64,000 bases of DNA from Nitrospinaceae bacterium (GCA_029261655.1 JAJDAY010000031.1:86238-150237); one strand, 5' to 3'. Counted from the stretch's first letter, positions 12,613-22,793 are shown. Program-made: numbers and translations. Notes: generated by a model not told the origin, from the sequence alone.

Positions 12613-13110
12613 CTATTTGCTATTCGTTCGCTCGGTATTGCCGAGAATATTGACGCGGAATTGATTGGGCTCGGGGTAGACCAGCAGATCGCCCTTGGTG
12701 GCAATGTAGGTGTCCCGATTATAATCCGCTAATTCGTAATGCTCGCGCAGGACCACCGCATCGACCGGGCAGGCCTCTTCGCAATAACCGCAATAGATGC
12801 ACCGGAGCAAATTTATTTCGTAAACTTCCGCGTAGCGTTCGCCTGGAGACACCCGGTTCTCGGGGTCGTTCTCCGCCGCGACCACATGAATGCACCCAAC
12901 GGGACAGTTGATAGAACAAAGACTGCAACCGATGCATTTTTCCAATCCGTTTTCATCCCGGTTGAGGAAATGACGGCCCCGGTAACGCTCCGGCATGGTG
13001 CGTTTGACTTCCGGGTACTGAAAGGTTACGGGTTTCGTCATCATGTTTTTAAAAGTGACGAACATGCCTATCGTTAAATTTTTTATCCCACTCAGAGTGG
13101 CCTGTATCAT
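12613..13110 (-). CDS. nuoI: NADH-quinone oxidoreductase subunit I
   Basis: A 165-residue peripheral-arm subunit binding two 4Fe-4S clusters (N6a, N6b). The two ferredoxin motifs are CIGCSLCSINCPVGC and CIYCGYCEEACPVDA. An amphipathic N-terminal segment anchors it on NuoH. It lies 19 bases after nuoH. Confidence 0.97.
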   Translation of the reverse strand: MIQATLSGIKNLTIGMFVTFKNMMTKPVTFQYPEVKRTMPERYRGRHFLNRDENGLEKCIGCSLCSINCPVGCIHVVAAENDPENRVSPGERYAEVYEINLLRCIYCGYCEEACPVDAVVLREHYELADYNRDTYIATKGDLLVYPEPNQFRVNILGNTERTNSK

Positions 13111-13129
13111 AAGAAAACCTGTGGATTTA

Positions 13130-14149
13130 TTACAAAACCTTGATCACCGCCGTGACCAGCAAATTGAACAAACACAATGGCAGAAGAATCTTCCAGCCAA
13201 ACGTCATCAACCGGTCGTAGCGAAGTCTGGGAAACGTGGACCGCAACCAGATAAAAACACAAAGCAGGAAGAATACTTTTCCCGCAAAAGCCAGAATCGG
13301 CCATAGCGGAAGACCGTAGGAATTCCACCCACCAAGAAAAAGCAGAGTCACTAATGAACTCATGGTGACCATGTTGACGTATTCGCCCATGAAAAACATG
13401 GCGAACTTCATTCCCGTGTATTCCGTATGAAAACCCGCCACCAGTTCCTGTTCGGCTTCCGGGAGGTCAAACGGCGCCCGGTTGGTCTCGGCCACTCCGG
13501 CAATGAAGAAAAGTATGAATGCCAGCGGCTGGACCAGTATAAACGGAAGGCTCTTCTGGCTGTCCACCAGGTCAATCAGGTTCAATGATCCGGTCATGAC
13601 AATCACACTTAGCGCGGATAGCCCCAGAGTCAGTTCGTAACTGATCATCTGCGCCGAAGACCTGAGACCCCCCATCAACGAATATTTGTTATTGGATGAC
13701 AACCCGGCTAAAACCATGCCATAGACACCCATTCCCGATATAGCGAAAACAAACAAAAGCCCGGAGTTGATATTGGCCCCCCATAACCCGATTTTTTCTC
13801 CGAATACGGTGAAGGACTCTCCAAAAGGGATCACCGAGAACGTCACGATAGCGGTGAACACCACGACCGCCGGAGCCAGATGGAATAAAAATTTATCCGC
13901 CGAACTCTGAATAATGGACTCTTTAAACAAAAGTTTGATTGAGTCGGCAATCGGCTGGCCAAACCCCAGGGGACCGACCCGGTTCGGACCCAATCGAACC
14001 TGGAACCTGCCCATCAATCGGCGCTCCAACCAAACCAGCGCGGGAACGATGCCGAGCAAAGCTACCACAATGACCACCGCTTTAACGGTGCCAATAATGA
14101 ACCCGGCGTCCAAAACCGGGTCTATGAATTGTAAAATGTCATCCCACAA
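13130..14149 (-). CDS. nuoH: NADH-quinone oxidoreductase subunit H
   Basis: A 339-residue, eight-helix quinone-site subunit. Visible: MGRFQVRLGPNRVGP in the first cytoplasmic loop, GFGQPIADSIKLLFKE, and AETNRAPFDLPEAEQELV, the classic quinone-chamber segment, followed by GFHTEYTGMKFAMFF. Starts 22 bases after nuoG. Confidence 0.97.
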   Translation of the reverse strand: MWDDILQFIDPVLDAGFIIGTVKAVVIVVALLGIVPALVWLERRLMGRFQVRLGPNRVGPLGFGQPIADSIKLLFKESIIQSSADKFLFHLAPAVVVFTAIVTFSVIPFGESFTVFGEKIGLWGANINSGLLFVFAISGMGVYGMVLAGLSSNNKYSLMGGLRSSAQMISYELTLGLSALSVIVMTGSLNLIDLVDSQKSLPFILVQPLAFILFFIAGVAETNRAPFDLPEAEQELVAGFHTEYTGMKFAMFFMGEYVNMVTMSSLVTLLFLGGWNSYGLPLWPILAFAGKVFFLLCVFIWLRSTFPRLRYDRLMTFGWKILLPLCLFNLLVTAVIKVL

Positions 14150-14170
14150 AATATATAACCCTTCCGTTCA

Positions 14171-16651
14171 TCAAACTTTGCGAATCTCCACCCAGGTGAC
14201 ACTATCCCGAGAGTTCGCCAACCCCCAGACACCCTGCTCATCAGAAATATTGGGAAGCACAACACCACCCGGATTGCAGCGATTGGAAATTTCCACCTGA
14301 GCCGAGACTTGGGTATCTCCCGAGACCACGACCACATCGTCCTCATTTTTCAATTTTAATTTCTTGGCGTCACTCGCATGCATGTGCACGATGGACGGCT
14401 TGAAATGATGCGCCAGCGTGGAAGTGGCGTCCAGAATCGTATTATGCGCAAACAGGTAATTTGCGATGCGTAATTTCAGGGCTTCGGGTTTCGGTGGCGA
14501 AGATTCTTTGGATACAGCCCCGGTTGCATTAATACTCGCTGAAGAAACCCGTGTCATCCCCTCTTTCTTGATGGATTTTTTGCTGATCTCCGCGTAACCG
14601 GGAACATTTTTCGCAATTTCATCGGTGACGCTAAACGAAGTGATATAGTTAATTCCGTCGCCTTCTTCGCTCACCGTGTTTGCCATCAGAGAGATGATTT
14701 TCCAATCCGGCGGATGAGCGGTTTTCAGGCCGCCTTTTCTGAACTGCACTCGACCGCCGATATTGGTGGTCGTCCCATCGTCCACTCCCGGTCCATTGGA
14801 AGGCAACAGGATATGCGCGAGCTTCGCCGTTTCTGTTTCAAACATGTCGTGGACCACCAGCAGGTCGAGCTTTTTGAGAGCCTCTTCCACCTGCTTGCCA
14901 CCGGGAAAATCCACCACCGGGTTGGCCCGATACACAAGGAGAGCTTTCAATTCACCCGACTCCGCCTTCCGAATCATCTCCATTGCGGACAGTCCTGGCT
15001 GGGTCGGCGCGGTTTCCCCCCACGTTTGCTGAATGGCCTCGCCGTCGGCAACGGGAACCCCTCCAGGGTAATAGTCCGGCAAAATCCCCATATCCATCGC
15101 ACCCACGGCATTGGTGTGGGGCACGGCGGGAATCGCCCCGCATTCGATGGAGGGGATATTCTTAATCATTGCCATCAACTGCTTGAGCACCGCCACCGAT
15201 TGCCCTGTGAGCGCAGAAGAATTATAAATTAGGGTCACTTTTTTACTGGCGCGAAGCATTTCGACCAGAGATTTTAATTGATCGGCCTTGATTCCGGTCG
15301 TTTTGATATCGGCCATGCCCTCGCCCGAAATAGCGGCGGTCAACGCGGCAAACACCCCGGCATCGGAACCGATATTGTAGCGCAGGGAAAGATGCGCGTA
15401 TTTGTCCATCAATGTGGCTTGATCGTTCAACACCGCAAGCTTGACCCCGTGTCTCGTCACCACTTTTTTGATTCGAAGATCCAGAATCGGCAGCTCTTCG
15501 GTCGGGTCGCTGGCAATCACCAGAACCAGATCGGCCGTTTCAATTTCACTCACATCGTAATGGTCGATTGGCAAACCGGGCGAGTCGGCGTAGGTTTTGT
15601 GGTCGATGTTGTTGGTGCCGAACCCTAAGCGGAATAATTTCTGATAAAGGTAAAGCTCTTCGTTGGTGCCATAAGGAGAGCCGATGAAGCCCACGCTTTC
15701 GGGTCCATGCTCGTCCACGATTTTTTTGATCGCCTCAGCCGTTCGGACAGCCGCGTCCTGAGTGGTCGGAGACGAAAACACCATTGTCCCGTTATCAGGC
15801 ACGGTCCTGGCTTCTACCAGGCGGTTTTTACTCTCCAGAAAATCATAACCCCAACGGGCTTTATCGCAAATCCAGCCATCGTCCACCAGGTCGTTGGGCC
15901 GGGCTTCAATGCGCATGAACTTGTTGGTACGCACTCCAAGCGTCATGTTGCAGTTGCAGCCGCAGTGAGCGCACAGGGTATCGGAATTGGTGAGGTCCCA
16001 GGTGCGGGCCTTGAAACGGAACTGGCTGTTGGTCAACGCGCCTACGGGACAGATGTCGATCACGTTACCGGAGAAACGGGTATCGTAAGGCTCGTTATTG
16101 AAGGTTCCCACCTCATTATTGAACCCGCGGTTGTGCATGACCAAAGCGTTGTCCTGCTCTATGACTTCGCTGTAACGCGTACAACGCTGACAGGCGATAC
16201 AGCGTTCCCGATCCAGAGTGATGACCGGGCTTAACGGGCCGGCCTTGAGGTTCTCCGCACGGTGAAAATCCATTCGGGTGTCGCCGGGACCGTATTTGAA
16301 AGTATTGTTCTGAAGCGGACATTCTCCGCCTTTGTCACAGACCGGACAATCGAGCGGATGGTTTAAAAGCGTGAACTCAAGAACGCCTTTCTGGGCTTTC
16401 TCCACTTTAGGTGTGGTGGTCTTGACCACCATGTCCGGTCCCACATCCATCGTGCAGGCGGTCATCAACTTGGGCATCTTTTCCACTTCCACCAGACACA
16501 TCCGGCAACAGCCGAGGGGACCCAGTTTTTCGTGATAACAAAATACCGGAATTTCGATGCCAACGCTTTTGGCCGCATCCACCACTTTGGTGCCTTTGGG
16601 AACGGAAACCGTTTGGTCGTCTATCGTTAATGTGACTTGATCGTCTGCCAT
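14171..16651 (-). CDS. nuoG: NADH-quinone oxidoreductase subunit G
   Basis: An 826-residue iron-sulfur subunit. The N-terminal 2Fe-2S cysteines are in CYHEKLGPLGCCRMC. The His-Cys3 cluster is in HPLDCPVCDKGGECPLQ, and a 4Fe-4S set is in CIACQRCTRYSE with a partner in DICPVGAL. A further set CAHCGCNC with a later ICDKARWG corresponds to the N7 cluster site kept only in some bacteria. The molybdopterin-oxidoreductase-like region follows from about residue 270. The far C-terminus looks like a formate-dehydrogenase-type beta-barrel cap. Confidence 0.96.
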   Translation of the reverse strand: MADDQVTLTIDDQTVSVPKGTKVVDAAKSVGIEIPVFCYHEKLGPLGCCRMCLVEVEKMPKLMTACTMDVGPDMVVKTTTPKVEKAQKGVLEFTLLNHPLDCPVCDKGGECPLQNNTFKYGPGDTRMDFHRAENLKAGPLSPVITLDRERCIACQRCTRYSEVIEQDNALVMHNRGFNNEVGTFNNEPYDTRFSGNVIDICPVGALTNSQFRFKARTWDLTNSDTLCAHCGCNCNMTLGVRTNKFMRIEARPNDLVDDGWICDKARWGYDFLESKNRLVEARTVPDNGTMVFSSPTTQDAAVRTAEAIKKIVDEHGPESVGFIGSPYGTNEELYLYQKLFRLGFGTNNIDHKTYADSPGLPIDHYDVSEIETADLVLVIASDPTEELPILDLRIKKVVTRHGVKLAVLNDQATLMDKYAHLSLRYNIGSDAGVFAALTAAISGEGMADIKTTGIKADQLKSLVEMLRASKKVTLIYNSSALTGQSVAVLKQLMAMIKNIPSIECGAIPAVPHTNAVGAMDMGILPDYYPGGVPVADGEAIQQTWGETAPTQPGLSAMEMIRKAESGELKALLVYRANPVVDFPGGKQVEEALKKLDLLVVHDMFETETAKLAHILLPSNGPGVDDGTTTNIGGRVQFRKGGLKTAHPPDWKIISLMANTVSEEGDGINYITSFSVTDEIAKNVPGYAEISKKSIKKEGMTRVSSASINATGAVSKESSPPKPEALKLRIANYLFAHNTILDATSTLAHHFKPSIVHMHASDAKKLKLKNEDDVVVVSGDTQVSAQVEISNRCNPGGVVLPNISDEQGVWGLANSRDSVTWVEIRKV

Positions 16652-16666
16652 GATAATTTATTACCT

Positions 16667-17926
16667 TCAGACCGCCGGGTTGGCCGTCAATTTTTCAATC
16701 AATTCATCATAGTCCGCGCGGAATTTCTGGATACTGCTGATCACCGGAGCGACCGCCGCATCTCCCAACGGACAAAAACATTTGAAACTCATGTTGTCGC
16801 AGATGTCCACTAGCTTGTCCACATGCGCGGCTTCGCCTTGACCGGTTTGTATTTGATTTAAAAGTTGCCACATCCACCGCGTGCCCTCCCGGCAGGGAGT
16901 GCACTTGCCGCAGGATTCGTGCATATAAAAACTGGCCAACCTGAGGGAAGTCTCCACCACGTTGACCGTGTGGTCGATGACGATCAACGCGCCGGACCCA
17001 AGCATGGTCCCAATCGCCTGCAAGGATTCATAGTCATACGGCGTGTCCACCTGATCCGCCGGCACCATGGGCACGGACGAGCCGCCAGGAATATAAGCTT
17101 TCAATTCGTTGTCGTCGCGAATGCCGCCCGCCAGGTCGTAAATAATTTCCCGAACCGTGGTGCCCATCACCACCTCATAATTGCCGGGTTTTTTCACATG
17201 ACCTGAAACGCTGACCAGCTTGGTCCCCTTGCTTTTTTCCGTTCCTATGGCCGCGTGTTTTTCTGCGCCATTATTGACAATATAAGGAACAACGCAAAGG
17301 GTCTCCACGTTGTTGATGACGGTCGGTTTTTCGTACAACCCCTGCACTGCCGGAAACGGAGGTTTCATTCGGGGCTCGCCGCGCCCACCCTCAAGAGAAT
17401 TGAGCAGGGCCGATTCCTCGCCGCAAATATATGCGCCGGCGCCAAGGTGGGTGTGAATGTCCAGATTGAAGCCCGATCCTAAAATATTTTTACCGAGATA
17501 GCCTTTGGCATAGGCCTCTTCAATGGCGCCTTCCATGATCTCGCACAAATCGTAAAACTCGCCGCGCAAATAAATATAGCCGGTTTCAATTTTGCAGGCG
17601 TAAGAGCATAGAATCATCCCTTCGATCAAAAGGTGCGGATTCTTGAGCAGGAGTTCACGGTCTTTGCATGTGCCAGGCTCGCTTTCATCGGCGTTGCAAC
17701 AAAGATATCGAGGAAAAACATCCTTAGCCAGAAAGCTCCATTTCAACCCGGTAGGAAACCCTGCGCCGCCGCGCCCCCTGAGACCGGACGCCTTGACCAT
17801 CTCCACAATCTCATCCGGCTCCCTGGCGAAGGCCTTTTTAAGCCCCTGATAGCCGCCTTCCTGTTCATACACTTCAAGGGTATGCAGGTTTTTCTTATTA
17901 ATATTGTGAAATAAAATCTGTGTCAT
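16667..17926 (-). CDS. nuoF: NADH-quinone oxidoreductase subunit F
   Basis: A 419-residue NADH- and FMN-binding subunit. Visible: GLRGRGGAGFPTGLKW (NADH/FMN glycine-rich loop), CNADESEPGTCKDRE (FMN region), and ESCGKCTPCREG with the later KCFCPLGD ligating cluster N3. Electrons enter complex I here. Located between nuoE and nuoG, 8 bases from nuoE. Confidence 0.97.
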   Translation of the reverse strand: MTQILFHNINKKNLHTLEVYEQEGGYQGLKKAFAREPDEIVEMVKASGLRGRGGAGFPTGLKWSFLAKDVFPRYLCCNADESEPGTCKDRELLLKNPHLLIEGMILCSYACKIETGYIYLRGEFYDLCEIMEGAIEEAYAKGYLGKNILGSGFNLDIHTHLGAGAYICGEESALLNSLEGGRGEPRMKPPFPAVQGLYEKPTVINNVETLCVVPYIVNNGAEKHAAIGTEKSKGTKLVSVSGHVKKPGNYEVVMGTTVREIIYDLAGGIRDDNELKAYIPGGSSVPMVPADQVDTPYDYESLQAIGTMLGSGALIVIDHTVNVVETSLRLASFYMHESCGKCTPCREGTRWMWQLLNQIQTGQGEAAHVDKLVDICDNMSFKCFCPLGDAAVAPVISSIQKFRADYDELIEKLTANPAV

Positions 17927-17934
17927 GATTATTT

Positions 17935-18411
17935 TTAGTCCAGAGAACCCAGAATCTGATCAATTTTTTCAGCAGTCAGGTTTTCATAAAACGTGTCGTT
18001 GATCCGCATCATCGGCCCACCGGAACAAGCCGCGAGGCACTCTTCCCGGTGCAGGGTGAACTTCATATCTTCTGTCGTCCCGCCGATTTCGATATTTAAT
18101 TTTTTAGCCGTATGCGCCAACAACTCATCGCACCCATTCAGCTGGCAACTGATGTTGATACAGAACAGAATCAGATATTTCCCCACCGGCTTGTTCGAAT
18201 ACATCGTGTAAAAAGAACACACCGACTGCACATAAGCCGGCGACAGATCCAGCCTTCTGCCGATTTCCCGCATCGCGTCGGGATTGACATGTCTTTCCTG
18301 CCGCTGGACAAGAGTCAACAACGGCAAAAGAGCCGAGCGTTTCCGGCCTTCCGGGTATTTTTTGAGGATCTTTTCGATCTTCTTCTCAGCTTCCTTGGAA
18401 AACGCAAACAT
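17935..18411 (-). CDS. nuoE: NADH-quinone oxidoreductase subunit E
   Basis: A 158-residue thioredoxin-fold 2Fe-2S subunit. The N1a ligands are in CINISC and in EECLAACSGGPMM. An N-terminal helical domain precedes them. Its ATG overlaps the nuoD stop in an ATGA arrangement, so translation is coupled. Confidence 0.96.
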   Translation of the reverse strand: MFAFSKEAEKKIEKILKKYPEGRKRSALLPLLTLVQRQERHVNPDAMREIGRRLDLSPAYVQSVCSFYTMYSNKPVGKYLILFCINISCQLNGCDELLAHTAKKLNIEIGGTTEDMKFTLHREECLAACSGGPMMRINDTFYENLTAEKIDQILGSLD

Positions 18412-19616
18412 CAGCGGTCGACTTCCCCCATCACAATATCAATACTGCCGATGATCGCAACCACATCGGCGACAAAAGACCCATCCATCATCTTGCACAT
18501 CCCCGGAATCGCCATGAACGACGGGGCACGAAGCTTGACCCGGTAAGGCACGCTGGTGCCGTCGCTGACAATATAAAACCCGACCTCACCGCGCGGCCCT
18601 TCGACGGGAACATACGTCTCTCCTTTGGGCACATTGACCCCTTCTGAAACCAGTTTGAAATGATGGATCAACGCTTCCATGCTGGTGTGCAGAGTGTCTC
18701 TTTTCGGAAGAGATATTTTGTTGTCCTCAACATTACAAGGCCCGCCTGGAAGGTTCTTGAGAGCTTGTTCGACTATTCGCCTGCTTTGGCGCATTTCTTC
18801 CACTCGCAACAGGTAACGGTCATAAACGTCCCCGTTTTTCCCGACCGGAACGTCGAACTCAAAATTATCGTAGCCGCTATAGGGACGTTTTTTACGAAAG
18901 TCAAAATCCACCCCGGAGGCGCGCAGTGCCGGGCCGCTCAGGCTCCAGTTGATGGCTTCTTCACGGGTCATGGCGCCCACCCCTTGAGTCCGGTCGAGCC
19001 AGATCGGGTTGTTGGTCAAAAGAAGTTCGTATTCGTCGATCTTGGCAGGCAGGTAGTTCACAAATTTTTGCACCTTTTCCAGCCATTCAGGAGTGGCGTC
19101 CTTCATCACGCCGCCAACGCGGATGTAACTGGTCATCATGCGGACCCCGGAAATCTCCTCGTTGAGATCCAGGATCATTTCGCGCTCCCGCCAGCAATAC
19201 AGAAAAACCGTCATCGCCCCGATGTCGAGGGCGTGCGTGGCCAACCAGACCAGGTGACTGCCTATTCGAGCAAGCTCGCACATGATGACGCGAAGAGTCT
19301 GTGCCCGATCGGGAATTTCACACCCCAGTAATTTTTCCGTGGTGAGACAAAAGGCGAGGTTGTTCATCGGCGGAGCCAGATAGTCCAGCCGGTCGGTCAT
19401 GGGAATGACGTGAACGTAGCGTTTGTTCTCGGAAGTTTTTTCGATGCCGGTATGAAGAAAACCGATTTCCGGTTGAGCGGACAGGACAACTTCGCCGTCC
19501 ATTTCCATGATGATTCGGAACACGCCGTGGGTGCTGGGATGCGATGGACCCATATTGAGGGTCATCGTATCTTTTTCGCGCTCCAGGAGACCTTGTTCAG
19601 TGACGCTCATCGACAA
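18411..19616 (-). CDS. nuoD: NADH-quinone oxidoreductase subunit D
   Basis: A 401-residue 49-kDa-type subunit that lines the quinone site with NuoB. Visible: LNMGPSHPSTHGVFRI with the quinone-contacting His, EIGFLHTGIEK, and SDGTSVPYRVKLRAPSF with a final GEVDR. nuoC and nuoD are separate genes here rather than the enterobacterial fusion. Confidence 0.97.
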   Translation of the reverse strand: MSMSVTEQGLLEREKDTMTLNMGPSHPSTHGVFRIIMEMDGEVVLSAQPEIGFLHTGIEKTSENKRYVHVIPMTDRLDYLAPPMNNLAFCLTTEKLLGCEIPDRAQTLRVIMCELARIGSHLVWLATHALDIGAMTVFLYCWREREMILDLNEEISGVRMMTSYIRVGGVMKDATPEWLEKVQKFVNYLPAKIDEYELLLTNNPIWLDRTQGVGAMTREEAINWSLSGPALRASGVDFDFRKKRPYSGYDNFEFDVPVGKNGDVYDRYLLRVEEMRQSRRIVEQALKNLPGGPCNVEDNKISLPKRDTLHTSMEALIHHFKLVSEGVNVPKGETYVPVEGPRGEVGFYIVSDGTSVPYRVKLRAPSFMAIPGMCKMMDGSFVADVVAIIGSIDIVMGEVDR

Positions 19617-19628
19617 AACACCTTATTT

Positions 19629-20159
19629 TTAACGGGTCGGGGGTTTAGGTTTGACCAGTTCACTTTTGTACTCACGATTATGGGAAAAAGCGACGTCTTC
19701 AATCGTCAACGGATAATCCCTTCTCAGGGGGTTTCCTTCCCATTCGTCGGGCATGATAATGCGCCTTAGATCGGGGTGACCGGGAACATCGAACCCGAAC
19801 ATGTCGAAAAGCTCCCGCTCAGGGTATAGAGCGCCTTTCCATAAATCCGAAACCGTCGGCACCGAGGGGTTTTCTTCCTCCAGACCCACCCGAACGCGAA
19901 CCGAGTGATTGTGCTCAAACGAATGCAATTCGTAAACCGCTTCAAACCGGGGTTCCCGGTCCTGATCGAGATAATCCACACCGCGTATATCGGAAAGATA
20001 TTCGAAGCGCAAGTCCGCATCCTCTTTCAGGGCTTTCGCTACCTTTTGTAAAGCGTCGGGGGCAACAAAGACCACCGCGTCTCCCAGGTGGGTTTCACCT
20101 TTTTGAATATCGTCGCCAACCATCGACTGGATCTTCTCAATAACCTCTTCGCTTGTCAT
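19629..20159 (-). CDS. nuoC: NADH-quinone oxidoreductase subunit C
   Basis: A 176-residue 30-kDa-type peripheral subunit. The hallmark [16 protein letters not shown] is followed by [16 protein letters not shown] and PLRRDYPL. The ATG overlaps the nuoB stop codon by 4 bases (ATGA). Confidence 0.96.
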   Translation of the reverse strand: MTSEEVIEKIQSMVGDDIQKGETHLGDAVVFVAPDALQKVAKALKEDADLRFEYLSDIRGVDYLDQDREPRFEAVYELHSFEHNHSVRVRVGLEEENPSVPTVSDLWKGALYPERELFDMFGFDVPGHPDLRRIIMPDEWEGNPLRRDYPLTIEDVAFSHNREYKSELVKPKPPTR

Positions 20160-20740
20160 GCCACCCTCTTTTTGGCGACACCCGTACCCGCTTCCTGCAT
20201 GATTTTTTCCTGCAACTTGATGATGCCGTAAATAAGGGCTTCCGGGCCGGGTGGACAGCCGGGAACATAAACATCCACCGGAACCACGCGGTCGACTCCC
20301 TGCACAATCGCGTAGTTATTGAAGATACCGCCGCAGGAAGCGCAGGCCCCCATTGAAATGACCCACTTGGGTTCCGGCATCTGATCGAATATGGTTTTGA
20401 GCACCGGAGCCATTTTCTGGGAAACCCGGCCAGAAACAATCATCAGGTCCGCCTGCCTCGGCGACGCACGAAACACTTCCGCCCCAAAACGCGCCACGTC
20501 CCATCGGGAGTTCGCCATCGCCATCATTTCAATGGCGCAACAGGCCAGGCCAAACGTCGCCGGCCAGAGGGCGTTTTTCTGCGCCCAACCCACGACCTTA
20601 CCCAGTTTAGTCGTCAAAATGCTGTCGTACACAGCGCCCGCGTAATCATGATCGAGCGCTTCCACCGCATCCTTGACGTTCAGTTTGATATTGTTCACCT
20701 CGGTCTCAAACGCATCGACAGCAGAATCAATCAATCCCAT
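20156..20740 (-). CDS. nuoB: NADH-quinone oxidoreductase subunit B
   Basis: A 194-residue subunit carrying terminal cluster N2. Ligands are seen in LACCAIEMM, in GACASCGG and in [10 protein letters not shown]. The ATG at 20740 is chosen because GGGAGG lies 6 bases upstream of it. An earlier in-frame start at 20761 would place that ribosome-binding site inside the gene. The start overlaps the end of nuoA. Confidence 0.96.
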   Translation of the reverse strand: MGLIDSAVDAFETEVNNIKLNVKDAVEALDHDYAGAVYDSILTTKLGKVVGWAQKNALWPATFGLACCAIEMMAMANSRWDVARFGAEVFRASPRQADLMIVSGRVSQKMAPVLKTIFDQMPEPKWVISMGACASCGGIFNNYAIVQGVDRVVPVDVYVPGCPPGPEALIYGIIKLQEKIMQEAGTGVAKKRVA

Positions 20741-21084
20741 TCCAAACCTCCCCGACCCCATATATAGACATAGGCGACTCCCAAAATGGCAATAAACGCG
20801 ACCATTTCAATCAGTCCGAACAGCTGGAGCTGGTCGAGCGCCACCGCCCAGGGGTACATGAAAACTACCTCGATATCGAAGATGATAAAGAGCATGGCTA
20901 TGGTTGCAAAACGAACTGGATACCTTCCCTTGGCTTCTTCGGTGGGGATAATACCACACTCATAAGGGATTAACTTTTGAGGAGTTGGGTTTCGGGGTCC
21001 GAGAATAGTAGATAGTGCCAGCAAGGCTCCGATTATAATCAGAGCGACGATCGCAAAAACAGAAATGAAAAAATATTCCGTCAT
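20731..21084 (-). CDS. nuoA: NADH-quinone oxidoreductase subunit A
   Basis: A 117-residue, three-helix subunit and first gene of the nuo operon. The signature [20 protein letters not shown] carries the family Cys of the quinone-site loop, and [15 protein letters not shown] follows. A run of G residues (AAGGGGG) lies about 7 bases before the ATG at 21084. Confidence 0.96.
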   Translation of the reverse strand: MTEYFFISVFAIVALIIIGALLALSTILGPRNPTPQKLIPYECGIIPTEEAKGRYPVRFATIAMLFIIFDIEVVFMYPWAVALDQLQLFGLIEMVAFIAILGVAYVYIWGRGGLEWD

Positions 21085-21455
21085 TTACCACAACCCCCTT
21101 AAAAAAAACATCAGAAAAATCCATGTCAGAAATTTTTCCAAAGAGTCGCTAATACCTAGATTTGACAAGCACCATCAAAGCCAAAACTTTACACAAAGAG
21201 CGGATGGGCACCCATAATTACATTGCCTTATGTTAGCGCAACCCCACCCACAAACGGGTATAAAGTGTTTGGAGTCGGGATTATATCAGCCTTCAACACC
21301 CTGTCAATAAGTGATTTAGCAAAGAAAACTCACCCCCGGACCAAACGTTCGATCAGGTTTAATTGCATTAATTTCAAATAGTTTTGTGGGGCGGGAAATG
21401 CGAAAAACAGGGCCGTAGACTTTGTCGGAATTGATTCCAAGGCTAAAATGGGTTT
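21085..21455. other. Intergenic region upstream of nuoA (371 bases)
   Basis: It holds the nuo promoter and an untranslated leader of about 190 bases. The leader has no recognisable riboswitch and no convincing small ORF. The remaining 150 bases up to the next gene, which also reads on the minus strand, show no gene. I found no strong terminator hairpin with a T-tract. Confidence 0.6.
21280..21307 (-). promoter_or_regulatory. Extended-consensus sigma70-type promoter of the nuo operon
   Basis: On the minus strand TTGACA (21307-21302) and TATAAT (21285-21280) are separated by 16 bases, and a TG one base before the -10 gives an extended -10. All 12 hexamer bases match consensus. Transcription would start near 21273, giving a leader of about 190 bases before nuoA. 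Confidence 0.75.
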
Positions 21456-22793
21456 TCATTCCAGATACTCAATATGCAGGCGGTAGATCAGGCCGGTGCG
21501 GTTATCGTCCGGGCTCTCGGCGTTGGGTTTGGAAAAACTGATGAGTTCAAAGGCAATCTCATTCTTACCCCCAATAATGTATTTATCGATATCAATGATA
21601 AACGGGTCCGGGTAGTCGGACCCGCCGAACTCCTGATTCATTCCAACATCGTTGACAGTAATGTGGCAGACATCATCCGAACGCAGGAGCAGTTGAGCCC
21701 GGATGATCGACGTCTGTTTCCCCGGCGGAATGTTAAATTGCACACGAAATTTATTTTGACTGCCGGTTTTCGCTTCTTCCAGAGTCGCAGATTCGCGTAC
21801 CCAGATCCAATGACTTCCTTTAATAGTCCGCCAGCTGGGGGCCATCTGGGCGATGGACGCCGATTGCCAGCTTTCGGTCTGGATGTCGTAGAAGTCCGTT
21901 TCGCGGCCACTGGAGAACAGGAGCGTTTTGGTTTTTGACTCCAGAGGTTTGGCGGATGCAGGTTTTACCGGCTTGCTTTTCTCCCACATCAGGTCGTTCA
22001 TTTCCTGCCAGTAATCGTACATCCCGTTTTTCTTATTGACGACCATCATGCTGGGCCTGGGTGTGGACCGCCCAAGATAAGGGCCGATATCGGCGATGAT
22101 GACACCGGTTGAGTCGCCGGAATCCACCGATATAAAGGAATGCGACGGTATGGTGTCGTAAGTATGGACGATCAATTTGGCTCTCCCCGGATATTCACCC
22201 GTCTCTTCAATTTCGTCCTGAATCTTTTGCAGCAACAGGAGCGAGGTTTTGATTTCGTTTAGAAACGTGTGCTTGCCGCCTCCCTGTTTGGTGATCAGTT
22301 CCACCACCGGGGAGTCGGGGTCCATGAGCAGAAGCTTCACGTTGATTCCCTGGAGAACGTTTTCCTTGAGAAGCTCTCTGCTGGATGTGGAAATGGACAA
22401 CAGAGACGAACCCCCAATGAATATTTCTTTCTTCACCTTTTTGAACAATCCCTCGAAAGAAGTAGCGGAACCCAGTTCCGAACGGTTCTTGAAAATCCCC
22501 TGGATTCCCAACCTCACCGCGTCCGGGTTGAGGATTTCCTGCAGAGCCTGTTTGTATTGTCTGAAGGTCAGGTCGCGCAAAAAAACTTCGTAACCGAAGG
22601 AAACGATGCCGATCAAGGCGATCAGCAGGGAAAATTCTTTGATGGGATGGAGCCAGATGTTATCCGACGAGAGGAAATGATCGGCGGCAATATAAACACC
22701 CCCGCCGATAACAAATATGGATATCGCCAGGATCACTATCCGGTCATGGACCCATTCTCTGATGTTTGGCCCGCTTTTGGTTGATTTTTGCAT
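21456..22793 (-). CDS. Membrane protein with PLD-like domain and C-terminal beta-sandwich
   Basis: A 445-residue protein with two N-terminal membrane helices (about 18-36 and 53-71). A cytoplasmic-type alpha/beta domain (about 100-270) follows; its segment IFIGGSSLLSISTSSRELL and then VKLLLMDPDSP resembles proteins of the phospholipase D-like superfamily that lack HKD catalytic motifs. The C-terminal part (about 290-445) reads as a galactose-binding-like beta-sandwich, with CHITVNDVGM and FIIDIDKYIIGGKNEIAFEL typical of such folds. I cannot assign a function. A role in sensing or binding a ligand at the membrane is a guess. It lies alone between nuoA and the VWA gene. Confidence 0.6.
   Translation of the reverse strand: MQKSTKSGPNIREWVHDRIVILAISIFVIGGGVYIAADHFLSSDNIWLHPIKEFSLLIALIGIVSFGYEVFLRDLTFRQYKQALQEILNPDAVRLGIQGIFKNRSELGSATSFEGLFKKVKKEIFIGGSSLLSISTSSRELLKENVLQGINVKLLLMDPDSPVVELITKQGGGKHTFLNEIKTSLLLLQKIQDEIEETGEYPGRAKLIVHTYDTIPSHSFISVDSGDSTGVIIADIGPYLGRSTPRPSMMVVNKKNGMYDYWQEMNDLMWEKSKPVKPASAKPLESKTKTLLFSSGRETDFYDIQTESWQSASIAQMAPSWRTIKGSHWIWVRESATLEEAKTGSQNKFRVQFNIPPGKQTSIIRAQLLLRSDDVCHITVNDVGMNQEFGGSDYPDPFIIDIDKYIIGGKNEIAFELISFSKPNAESPDDNRTGLIYRLHIEYLE

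Noticed and set aside
14714..15232. 172-codon plus-strand reading frame inside nuoG
   Set aside because: It is antisense to a fully conserved gene and shows no own motifs; treated as a shadow.
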